DNA of 64,000 bases, taken from contig CAVWKG010000007.1 of NCBI GenBank assembly GCA_963755375.1, forward strand, positions 36,403 through 100,402, read 5' to 3'. The notes below the pieces were generated by a model that made no database searches, was not told the DNA's origin, and saw only the letters and a list, made by a program, of their open reading frames with translations. Origin of the DNA: Bog-473 sp963755375 (GTDB taxonomy: Bacteria > Actinomycetota > Acidimicrobiia > Acidimicrobiales > RAAP-2). The position numbers and the translations under genes are program-made. Shown piece by piece: positions 57,064 to 64,000 of this stretch (the stretch's first letter is position 1; every line of letters begins with the position of its first letter).

Positions 57064-57151
57064 TCCCTTCGCCGGCATTACCCGGAGCAGGTTCAACGGT
57101 CGACACCAGCGAGGTGCCCTCTCAGCCCGGTCTGTCCGAGCTCCCGTGCGT
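57064..57151 (-). promoter_or_regulatory. TPP riboswitch (THI element)
   Basis: Minus-strand sequence has the THI-box blocks in order: ACGGGAGCTCGG, CGGGCTGAGAGGG, a short variable arm, GACCGTTGAACCTG, TCCGGGTAATGCCGGCG, AAGGGAG. The end abuts the ribosome-binding site of the permease gene, so TPP binding should block translation initiation, the usual mode in GC-rich actinobacteria. Confidence 0.93.
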
Positions 57152-57495
57152 TAAGTCTCGCGCATCGCATCTCCCCGCTGCACGGGTTCAGCCATGGCAA
57201 GCCCGACAAGCTCACCCCAAGAGAAAGGAGTCCAATCAAATGGGGACCATGGGTCTGCCCAGACTTCGGTTGACTCCGAGACGCGAAGGCGAGCCAAATG
57301 GGGAGCCACGGACGACCCGCACATATGAACGGCTATGGACACGGGTGCATGGCCGACCCATTAACAGTGCCCACATGAATGTGCACTCGTACAGACGCCG
57401 CACGGACACTCAGGTCGACTCCGCAGGCCACGACTTCTACAAATCCATCGTAGCGCTCTTCGTTAGAAAATCACCCCTGACCAGGGATTTCGGAC
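57152..57495. other. Intergenic, nothing recognised
   Basis: About 340 bp between the riboswitch and repeat copy D. It must contain the riboswitch promoter; no gene recognised. Confidence 0.5.
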
Positions 57496-57802
57496 CGGTG
57501 GAGGTGAAGGGATTCGAACCCTCGGCCTCTGCGTTGCGAAAGTGTGGTTCTCAGTGTTTTGACCAGGCCCTTTCCGAGGACCTTCCTGGTAGCGGCGTTG
57601 CGATCCCCTCAGGTCCCCTCGCGATCCCTCCCGTTCCCTCTCGATAAGGTCAGGTAAGGTCACGCCCGGACGGAGTTGCGTGGTGACCACGGATCGGTAC
57701 TCGGGTCCGATAGGCAGGCTCTCGTAATGAGCAGCGAATGGCGCTCGTTCCCGCTTGGTCATGATCACGTTCCTCGGCGAGCGACAGGACATCTTCGACC
57801 CT
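57496..57802 (-). repeat. tRNA/tmRNA-3'-end repeat, copy D (putative att-like site)
   Basis: Minus-strand T-arm GAGGG-TTCGAAT-CCCTT, acceptor CACCTCC, discriminator A then CCG. Hairpin CCAGG...CCTGG and the ladder CGATCCCCTCA, GGTCCCCTCG, CGATCCCTCC, CGTTCCCTCT, CGATAAGGTCA, GGTAAGGTCA are present. Conserved sequence continues through GATCACGTTCCTCGG to ~57802. It shares the AAGGTCA form with copy A. An open frame crosses it, but its tail (VRIPSPPP) is a typical artefact of reading through a tRNA 3' end. Confidence 0.8.
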
Positions 57803-58076
57803 GTCGCGGCGGTGCCTGTCGCCGGGACGTTGCACTTGCAACTGTTGTCCGTCCTGGAACGGCAAATTCTCGGCAACTCCACAGCCTGCTGATGATCCAT
57901 GACGCGACCCTGCCCTGGTCAGGACGTTGGGGGGAGCATCCCGTATCCAAGCCATATCCGGAAATCCCGGCCGGCCGCGACATTTAACCCGTTCTAGCGG
58001 AGCGGTGCTATGCGCTCTATCTCGGCTGCTAGACGGCCAACACAGGAGAGGCTCGGCAGGGCGCTGGGAGGTCGGC

Positions 58077-58895
58077 TCAGTGGCGGATCGCGACAACTTC
58101 GAGGTATTCGGAGTAAATAGTAAGTGCGTCGTTCTCGTTGCAGTTGTGGTTTTCGGCGAGCGCAACGAGCTGGTCGCGGAGTGAAGTTCGCCCACTCTCG
58201 TCTAGAGCGGCCAGCGCCTTGACGATCGGTCCGTAGAAAGCGCTGAAAGTTTCGAAGTAGTCGTGGGCAGAGCGGTACCGAAACGTGAAGCTTCGTCGAG
58301 TCACCTCGAGTTCACAGTCGGCACCGAGGAGCGCCTCGACTCCGGCCTCAGTGCCCCATTGCAGAGGCGACGGCACGCCGGCCGGGGGCGGGACGTGCCC
58401 ACCGACGATCTTGAACATCTGACCTACGAATCCCTCGGGGGTCCAGTTGGCGAGTCCGATGCGGCCGCCGGGGCGAACAACTCGAATGAGCTGGTGCGCG
58501 GCGCGGCCAGGATCGGGCGTGAACATCACGCCGACAGTGGACAGAACGGCATCGAAGGTCTCGTCCGCGAAGGGGAGATCCTCGGCGTCAGCCACCTTCG
58601 TGGTGAGGGTCAGCCCGTCTGCATCCGCCCGGCGTCGGGCGCGGTCGAGAAGGCCCTCCACGTAGTCGGTGGCGACGACCTCGCAGCCGCGGCGGGCGGC
58701 GGCCAGTGCCGCGTTGCCGTTACCGGCGGCGACATCTAGGACCTTCCAGCCGGCAGCCACGTCGACCGTTTCGCACAACTGCTCACCCATCAGCTGCAGC
58801 GTGGTGCCGATCACTGCGTAGTCGCCCGAGGACCACGTGGCGTGCTGCTTTTGCTTGACTGCCGTCAAGGCATCGATGGTCAGGGTCTCGCTCAT
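58077..58895 (-). CDS. Class I SAM-dependent methyltransferase
   Basis: A 272-residue ubiE-like methyltransferase: motif I VLDVAAGNGNAALAAARRG near residue 52, acidic cofactor turn VVATDYVEG, motif II LPFADETFDAVLSTVGVMF, and motif III LIRVVRPGGRIGLANW. The C-terminal half is the variable substrate cap. ATG 58895 after AAAAGGAGGAG, an excellent ribosome-binding site; in-frame sequence further upstream was not used. Divergent from the TPR-LuxR regulator, which may control it. Confidence 0.93.
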   Translation of the reverse strand: MSETLTIDALTAVKQKQHATWSSGDYAVIGTTLQLMGEQLCETVDVAAGWKVLDVAAGNGNAALAAARRGCEVVATDYVEGLLDRARRRADADGLTLTTKVADAEDLPFADETFDAVLSTVGVMFTPDPGRAAHQLIRVVRPGGRIGLANWTPEGFVGQMFKIVGGHVPPPAGVPSPLQWGTEAGVEALLGADCELEVTRRSFTFRYRSAHDYFETFSAFYGPIVKALAALDESGRTSLRDQLVALAENHNCNENDALTIYSEYLEVVAIRH

Positions 58896-59180
58896 GTGCT
58901 CCTCCTTTTCGCTACCCCGCTCGGCAGCCTCGCGGTCGTGCCCGATTCGGATCAGCTCGGCCACGTCGCAAGGTTCATTGGCGGGAACCACGCCATGATC
59001 ATGGCGAAACGCCACGCGGCTCTCATCGGCCGAGCGCCTCATTTCGGAAGACCCACCGCCAGCCTCGATGGGCCGAACGCCCCATCTCCATTCCGAGCTA
59101 TCGCCGAGGAATGGTGCACGCGTCCGATGCGGGCATCCGGACGCTGACTACGATCGTCACATGATCGGTACGGCGCCACG

Positions 59181-60824
59181 GTGACCGTGGGTGATCCGCT
59201 CGAGTCGGTCCACGACGCGTTACGCCGCTCCGACTGGCAGGCCGCGCTGGATGCCGCCCGCGCAGCCAGCGTAGACGCCCCAGACCTTGAGGCCGATCGG
59301 CTTGACTCGGAGGCCGAGGCCGCGTGGTGGCTCGGCCGGCTCGACGAGTGCATCGCCGCGCGCGAGGGTGCGTACCGGATCTACGAGGAACAGGGCGACC
59401 GGCGCCGGGCGGGGCAGTGCGCGGTATGGCTCTGGGAGCACCACGCCATCTGCGCACGCCCAGCCATGGCCAGCGCTTGGCTTCGGCGGGCCCGGCGAGT
59501 ACTCGAAGACGACACCGAGAGCGTCGCCTTCGGGAACCTGCTCCTGCGCGAGGCGGAGATGGCCCATGGCGCAGGGGACCTCGACGGTGCAGGCGAGCTC
59601 GCCACGACCGCGCTTGACCTCGCGCGGCGGCTGCGGTCGACCGATCTCGAAGCAGAGGCGCTGCAGACCCAAGGGCGCATCCTCATCGACCGGGGTCATG
59701 TCGATGACGGCATGGCCCATCTGGACGAGGCCATGCTCTTCGCCGTCGAAGGGAGGCTCGGGCCCTTCGCGACCGGCAAGGTGTACTGCAGCCTCATCGC
59801 CGCGTGCGAGGAACTTGGCGACTTCGACCGGGCGGCCGAGTGGACCGATGCGACGTTGCGCTGGTCTCAACAATATCCCTTCGCCATCTTTCCGGGCATC
59901 TGTCGGTTGCACCGGGCTATCGTCCTCAAGAGGCGGGGCGTGCTCGGTGCCGCCGTAGAGGAGGCTGCCCGAGCCTGCGAGGAGCTCCGGGACAGCCATG
60001 TTGCCAACAGCGCAGCGGCCTGGGCCGAAGTCGGTGACATCAGGCGCCGGCTGGGCCAGCTCGATCAGGCGGAAGGCGCCTTTGCTCGATCACAAGAGGT
60101 CAGTGGGTCGCCCTGTGGCGGGTTCGCGCTCCTCCGGCTGGCCCAGGGCCGCATCGAAGAGGCCTTGACGATTATCACGAGCTGTGTGGCCCAGCAATCG
60201 AATCCTCTTGGACGCGCGCGTCTGCTGCCCATGCTGGTGCAAATCGCATTAGGAGCCGGGGACCTTGATACCGCCCACCGTGCACTGTCGGAGCTCGAAA
60301 CGACGGTCGCCACCTTCGGGACGTCTTCGCTTCTGGCCACGGAGCGGTCGACCCGCGGCCGGTTGATGTTGGCCGATGGTGACCCGGCCGCACCCGCGGC
60401 ACTGCAGCAGGCCGTCGACGCCTGGTACGGACTGGGTGTCCCATACGAGGAAGCGACGGCTCGCACGCTTCTCGGCCAGGCCCTGCGCGTAGCAGGAGAC
60501 GAGGCCGGCGCGAGCGCATCCTTCCACGCCGCCGCCCACCTGTTCGACCAGATCGGCGCAGGCCTTGATGCCCGTGAGGCGCTTGGTGACACCGAGCCAG
60601 CCTTGCCCGCAGGTCTCACAGTGCGAGAGGCGGAGGTACTTCGGCTGGTCGCCGGCGGGCTCACGAACAACGAGATCGCCACCGAACTCTTCCTCAGCCC
60701 CAAGACCGTGTCACGACACCTGTCGAACATCTATACGAAGATCGGCGTCTCGTCACGAGCGAGCGCCACGGCGTTCGCTGTCGAGCATTACCTCCTCACT
60801 CGAAGCGGCGGCAGTCGGTGGTAA
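59181..60824 (+). CDS. LuxR-type regulator with TPR-like N-terminal region
   Basis: A 547-residue protein. Residues ~10-460 are helical TPR-like pairs (LRRSDWQAALDAARAASVDA, GDLDGAGELATTALDLARRL, ACEELGDFDRAAEWTDATLR). The last ~65 residues form a LuxR HTH (LTVREAEVLRLVAGGLTNNE, IATELFLSPKTVSRHLSNIY, TKIGVSSRASATAFAV). No AAA ATPase precedes it, so it is a MalT-like C-terminal half rather than a full LAL regulator. GTG 59181 or GTG 59187. It is 285 bp from the divergent methyltransferase gene. Confidence 0.9.
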   Translation: MTVGDPLESVHDALRRSDWQAALDAARAASVDAPDLEADRLDSEAEAAWWLGRLDECIAAREGAYRIYEEQGDRRRAGQCAVWLWEHHAICARPAMASAWLRRARRVLEDDTESVAFGNLLLREAEMAHGAGDLDGAGELATTALDLARRLRSTDLEAEALQTQGRILIDRGHVDDGMAHLDEAMLFAVEGRLGPFATGKVYCSLIAACEELGDFDRAAEWTDATLRWSQQYPFAIFPGICRLHRAIVLKRRGVLGAAVEEAARACEELRDSHVANSAAAWAEVGDIRRRLGQLDQAEGAFARSQEVSGSPCGGFALLRLAQGRIEEALTIITSCVAQQSNPLGRARLLPMLVQIALGAGDLDTAHRALSELETTVATFGTSSLLATERSTRGRLMLADGDPAAPAALQQAVDAWYGLGVPYEEATARTLLGQALRVAGDEAGASASFHAAAHLFDQIGAGLDAREALGDTEPALPAGLTVREAEVLRLVAGGLTNNEIATELFLSPKTVSRHLSNIYTKIGVSSRASATAFAVEHYLLTRSGGSRW

Positions 60825-60930
60825 CGCCAGCGCATGCAAGCGTGGGACTTTCAGAGGACCGCCTAGACCGAATGCGACAATTAGTAAATGCTCTCCCAGT
60901 CCTGCCGTCTACCTACCTCAGTCGCCGTCG

Positions 60931-61221
60931 ATGATTTTGTGCTTGATGGATGCCGACGAATGAGATTCCAGGCGACACGAGTCCCTCGTGGCGGTCCCTG
61001 GACCGGAGGGTTTCGTTCACTGTTGCGACAAGCAGCAGATGAGTTTCGTAAGAGAGAGGTATTTCCCGACAGGATCGACGGTCATTGGTCTGAGCATCGA
61101 TCCGACGACGCTTGATTGTGAAACTCGTTATGAGCCAGGATCGGGGGGCGAATTGGAACGGTTTCCCCACGTCTACGGATCGATTCGGCGTACGGACGTG
61201 GTCGAAGTAACCGTTCTCTGA
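60931..61221 (+). pseudogene. DUF952 family gene interrupted by TGA
   Basis: From ATG 60931 the frame reads MILCLMDADE, then TGA (60961-60963), then DSRRHESLVAVPGPEGFVHC, SIDPTTLDCETRYEPGSGGE and FPHVYGSIRRTDVVEVTVL to a stop. EGFVHC and PHVYG are DUF952 hallmarks, and the family usually has Trp at the interrupted position, so TGG probably became TGA. Without the stop it would be a typical ~96-residue protein. Restarts at GTG 60988 would lack the first strand. Confidence 0.75.
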
Positions 61222-61553
61222 TGCGTCATAAGTGCATGTCGTTGCCAGTGGCCCCCCCACGTCTTGTGGGCGGCGTCCGCAACGTGGTCTCAGGGCGTGA
61301 ACCCGCAGCTCAGAGAGCCGAAACGCCAGTTCTGCTCCGGTTCACTGGTTCAGTCAACCACCCTTTAGTGACGCGCTTGTGCGTTCGTCACGCCCCCTCC
61401 GGCAGCGAACGGGGACACGCCCCCCGGAAGCCCGAGCTGTAGCCTTCTACGGCGCGGACGATATGCACCGGCTGCGTCGGCTCACCGGTCACCACAACGA
61501 AGCAAGAGATACACCGAGCTGACCGACGATGTTCCTAGTGGAATCCCAGAGTC
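61222..61553. other. Intergenic, nothing recognised
   Basis: About 330 bp between the DUF952 remnant and the TauE/SafE gene end. No gene or structure recognised. Confidence 0.5.
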
Positions 61554-62462
61554 CTAGTCGTCTGTCTGGCTCGCCGTGATCTCCAGCGGGGCGCCTTTCT
61601 CCCAGGGCCTGACGTAGAACAACCAGACCACAGCCGCCCCAAGCAGGACGACGCATAGGATCCAACCGAGGGCGGTCGTTCCCACGCCGACATACTTGAG
61701 GCCCGAAGCGAAGATTACGAAGGTGATGACCGGTCGCACGTAACGGTCCGGAGCACGAGATGAAATCAAGGACCCGACGAAGACCGCTGGCACGCTGCCT
61801 ATCACTAGCGAAGCGGTCACCGAGAACTCTATATGACCGAATGCCAAAGCACCGAGAGCGGCAGCGATGGTCAGCGGGACCGCTTGAGTGAGGTCGGTGC
61901 CCACCAGTTGATTGGCACCGATCACCGGGTAGACGAACAGAAGCAACACGATCATGAGGGACCCCGAACCTACTGAGGTCATGCCCACGATGAGGCCACC
62001 AATCATTCCGATCGCCACGGTGAGGACGGGGCGCACGGTGATCCCGTGAACCGCTCCCTGACGGGTATGGCCCTTGCGCCGGTCCAAGTAGAACCGCAGA
62101 ACCATGGCAGCTGCCCCGATCAACAGGGCCGCACCGAGGGCGGTCTCGATGTTGTTCTGAGCCGAATCGGTGGTTCCCAAAACATGCAGGAGGTAGGCAC
62201 CGAGGAATGCCGTGGGGACTGATCCGAGGACCATCCAGCCGACCAGCTTGAGATTGACCGTTCCCTTGCGGAGGTGAACGAATGATCCAACCGGTCGCAT
62301 CACAACGGCTGCCACCAGATCGCTTGAGATGGCGGCGGCGGGTTTAACCCCGAAGAGCAGGATCAGCATCGGGGTCATCAATGCTCCCCCGCCTGCTCCG
62401 GTCATGCCCACCAGGAAACCGACGACAGCGCTTCCAAGCACGATGTACGGGTCGATTCCCAC
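61554..62462 (-). CDS. TauE/SafE family permease
   Basis: A 302-residue membrane protein with 7-8 helices and the two family signatures: GFLVGMTGAGGGALMTPMLI near residue 15 and GGLIVGMTSVGSGSLMIVLL near 155, the inverted-repeat halves. Members export sulfite, sulfoacetate or related organic anions. GTG 62462 follows GGAGG. No sulfur-metabolism gene is next to it, so the substrate is unknown. Confidence 0.9.
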   Translation of the reverse strand: MGIDPYIVLGSAVVGFLVGMTGAGGGALMTPMLILLFGVKPAAAISSDLVAAVVMRPVGSFVHLRKGTVNLKLVGWMVLGSVPTAFLGAYLLHVLGTTDSAQNNIETALGAALLIGAAAMVLRFYLDRRKGHTRQGAVHGITVRPVLTVAIGMIGGLIVGMTSVGSGSLMIVLLLFVYPVIGANQLVGTDLTQAVPLTIAAALGALAFGHIEFSVTASLVIGSVPAVFVGSLISSRAPDRYVRPVITFVIFASGLKYVGVGTTALGWILCVVLLGAAVVWLFYVRPWEKGAPLEITASQTDD

Positions 62463-62537
62463 TCGTGATCCTCCGATCGTCGACCGCCGTCAGCCCGAGT
62501 ACCTTGATGAGTCGGTCAATCTAATCTGTGGTGATCG

Positions 62538-62720
62538 TCAACTTCGGCGAACTTTGGGTAGGTCGATTACAACGTGATCGATGTCCGATCCCCTGTCACC
62601 CACTGGAATGGAATGGATGACATGCCAGCCCTCGCCAAGCCTTCGTAATAGCCATATCACGCCTCTTGTTTCGTCACCTCTTGTCCGCCTCATCGCCGAT
62701 GCTCCAGTCTCGCTCTTCAA
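62538..62720 (-). pseudogene. NERD-domain fragment
   Basis: A 60-codon minus-strand frame with TRGVIWLLRRLGEGWHVIHS and IPVGDRGSDIDHVVIDLP, the first part of a NERD (nuclease-related) domain including the DIDHVV core. It then hits a stop before the catalytic ExK strand. No start with a ribosome-binding site is seen. Probably the residue of a larger gene. Confidence 0.55.
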
Positions 62721-63129
62721 GGGGTCACAGAGGATGCGGAAGAGCCGCGACTGAACGGGCGCACGTTCTTTTCGCGGCTCGGGCAGCCTTGCCGCAAGGT
62801 GACTGCCCAGGCGATCCTTGGAGTGGGTTGAACGTCGTCGAGGCGACCGCGGCGAGTGTTGAGCTCATGGCTGCGACCGGCATCTCCGCCGAAGGTGACT
62901 CCGGAGAGTGGACAAAATCACCGGCGTGATCGCCACCTTCGACCCCAGTTCAACATCGTGACTCCCTGACTCACGAGTCAAACAGTTGTCCCCGTTGTGC
63001 GCAACCGAACTGTCCCACCCTTCCGGCGAACTGCCCCACCCTCCCGGCAGCGAGGCGACCCTAAGTCGCCGTGGTCGATGAACATATCGGGACACCAGTG
63101 CCGATGTGATGGGGGCCAACTGCAGAGCA
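62721..63129. other. Intergenic, nothing recognised
   Basis: About 400 bp with no convincing gene. A pair of similar phrases (AACTGTCCCACCCTTCCGGC and AACTGCCCCACCCTCCCGGC at ~63009-63050) is a short tandem repeat of unknown meaning. Confidence 0.45.
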
Positions 63130-63351
63130 TTAGGGCGCGCTGGCTACCACGCTGACCGTCGATCGGCGCCCGATTGTCGGCCGTTCCAAACGAACATCGG
63201 TAAATCCGTGATCGCGGCATTGATCCGCGAAGGCAGTGGCTTGTTCGTCGGTCCAGCCATGGCCGCAAATCCCTGGCGGGATTGAAGGTGCCGAAGTCCG
63301 TGGAGTTTCAACACGGTCCGCTCCCGCTTTCGGGGGGTTCAAGCCTCTCAA
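63130..63351 (-). pseudogene. Possible C-terminal fragment of a methyltransferase
   Basis: The frame ends ATAFADQCRDHGFTDVRLER, PTIGRRSTVSVVASAP, stop, which resembles the last strand-turn-strand of class I methyltransferases (GFTDVRVER...VSVVA). Upstream in frame the sequence is low quality (Pro-rich) and has no SAM-binding motif. Low-confidence relic. Confidence 0.35.
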
Positions 63352-63578
63352 GCGCGAGTTGCGGCGCGGATACTGGGAAAGCCGTGAGCGTCAGGTGAGT
63401 TGACGCACGCTGTGATCCGAAGCAGGCCCGAAAGTGGTGCCTGGGATCGGCGAGCGGAGTGGGGAGACAGGGGCCACGACCGCGAAAGGAGGGCAAAGGC
63501 AGCCGCGATCTCGTGAAGGTCGTGCGGAGGGAGGTGCTTTTGGACGAGCTCACCGACGAACTATGAGAGGTGAGTCGC

Positions 63579-63911
63579 TCACTTCTCCCCGTGGGCGAGC
63601 CGATGATGCAGCTGCCAGATCCGGAGCGACGCCACCAGGCCGGCAAGCAGCAGACCTCCTAGGGCGGCAAAGAGGAGAGCGACGCCGACAGGAAGGGTCC
63701 CGCTCGCGGTGAAGAACGTCACCTTCACTGATCTCGTGTTCTGGAGAATGAAGATCAGCAGGAGCACCAACACCAACGCTGCCGCAACCACGCCGAACCA
63801 AACGGCGGAGATTCGCGTCCGGCCGATCTGAGGCGCCGCGGGGCTTTCGACCCCGCTGAGCGCGATCGGTGCCTTTTCGGGCTCAGATTGTGCTTCAGGC
63901 TGGAGCGCCAT
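63579..63911 (-). CDS. LapA (DUF1049)-like membrane protein
   Basis: A 110-residue protein with a cytoplasmic N-terminus (IGRTRISAVWFGV), helix 1 (VVAALVLVLLLIFILQN), the family's NTRSVKVTFFTASGTLPVGV loop, helix 2 (ALLFAALGGLLLAGLVASL) and a short coiled basic end (RIWQLHHRLAHG). LapA-type proteins work in envelope or lipid trafficking; the actinobacterial role is unknown. ATG 63911 is chosen by homology to the MALQPEA start; ribosome-binding site weak. Confidence 0.85.
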   Translation of the reverse strand: MALQPEAQSEPEKAPIALSGVESPAAPQIGRTRISAVWFGVVAAALVLVLLLIFILQNTRSVKVTFFTASGTLPVGVALLFAALGGLLLAGLVASLRIWQLHHRLAHGEK

Positions 63912-64000
63912 GGTCACGACGTCACACCTTCCGATTCGTGGGCCTCCACCCGTGAGTCCCAGATTTCCCACCGATATCGGAATCGCTCAACCTGAGACAC

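Noticed and set aside
37195..57560. Complete tRNA genes at the four T-arm sequences
   Set aside because: No 5' acceptor, D-arm or anticodon arm pairs with the 3' part in any copy; only the 3' end is present.
57463..57900. A 145-codon minus-strand frame across repeat copy D
   Set aside because: Its C-terminus (RVRIPSPPP) is the typical product of reading through a tRNA 3' end, and the matching region of copies A and B is not kept in one frame, so it is not a conserved gene.

Overview
This is a GC-rich window with mostly GTG/ATG starts. It looks like a chromosomal piece of an actinobacterium. The gene types (SARP regulator, type II glutamine synthetase, actinobacterial-style acyl-CoA dehydrogenase and CaiB genes, PhyH, DUF952, Tad pilus) would suit a soil or aquatic Acidimicrobiia-like lineage, but that placement is inference and no 16S or other marker is present.

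Layout. 0-8 kb holds lipid/acyl-CoA and aromatic catabolism genes (acyl-CoA dehydrogenase, CoA transferase, amidohydrolase), msrB, ssb with a small frame-disrupted partner, and a GT39 mannosyltransferase-like membrane protein. 8-14.3 kb is a core block on the minus strand: secA, prfB, ftsE, ftsX. 15-17.7 kb holds an ECF-type sigma factor fused to a transmembrane helix and a Gly/Ser tail, and a type II glutamine synthetase. 17.9-28.2 kb is a complete Tad/Flp pilus locus: two Flp pilins, a LuxR-type regulator, tadC, tadB, tadA, tadZ and cpaB on the minus strand; tadE, a frameshifted tadG-like gene and a prepilin peptidase on the plus strand. Four copies of a motif GGTC-N7-CCTAT lie 88-115 bp before the starts of both pilins, cpaB and tadE, each oriented towards its gene, and suggest one shared regulator or sigma factor. 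28-36.8 kb carries a DEAD-box helicase with a C-terminal cold-shock domain, a PhyH oxygenase, an amidase, a D-threonine-aldolase-like protein, a PRC-barrel protein, an MFS transporter, a membrane gene broken by two frameshifts and small proteins.

From 37.2 to 57.8 kb the window looks like an accretion of accessory modules. Four same-orientation copies of a ~220-310 bp repeat (plus a fifth stub) divide it. Each ends in a tRNA/tmRNA-like 3' end (T-arm and CACCTCC acceptor) and carries a ladder of ~10-bp phased direct repeats that resembles recombinase arm sites. No integrase or transposase lies in the window. The cargo is a SARP/AAA regulator divergent from a secreted 12-repeat YVTN beta-propeller protein (module 1); a decayed AMP-ligase, an SDR/hydrolase pair and a CGNR regulator (module 2); and a ClC channel with MarR regulator, a DUF4118 protein, a CaCA exchanger and a TPP-riboswitch-controlled CytX-like permease (module 3). 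Truncated genes meet at 48.6 kb.

58-64 kb holds a methyltransferase divergent from a TPR-LuxR regulator, a DUF952 pseudogene, a TauE/SafE exporter, gene fragments (NERD, methyltransferase C-terminus) and a LapA-like membrane protein. The number of single-base frame breaks is notable, and some may be assembly errors.
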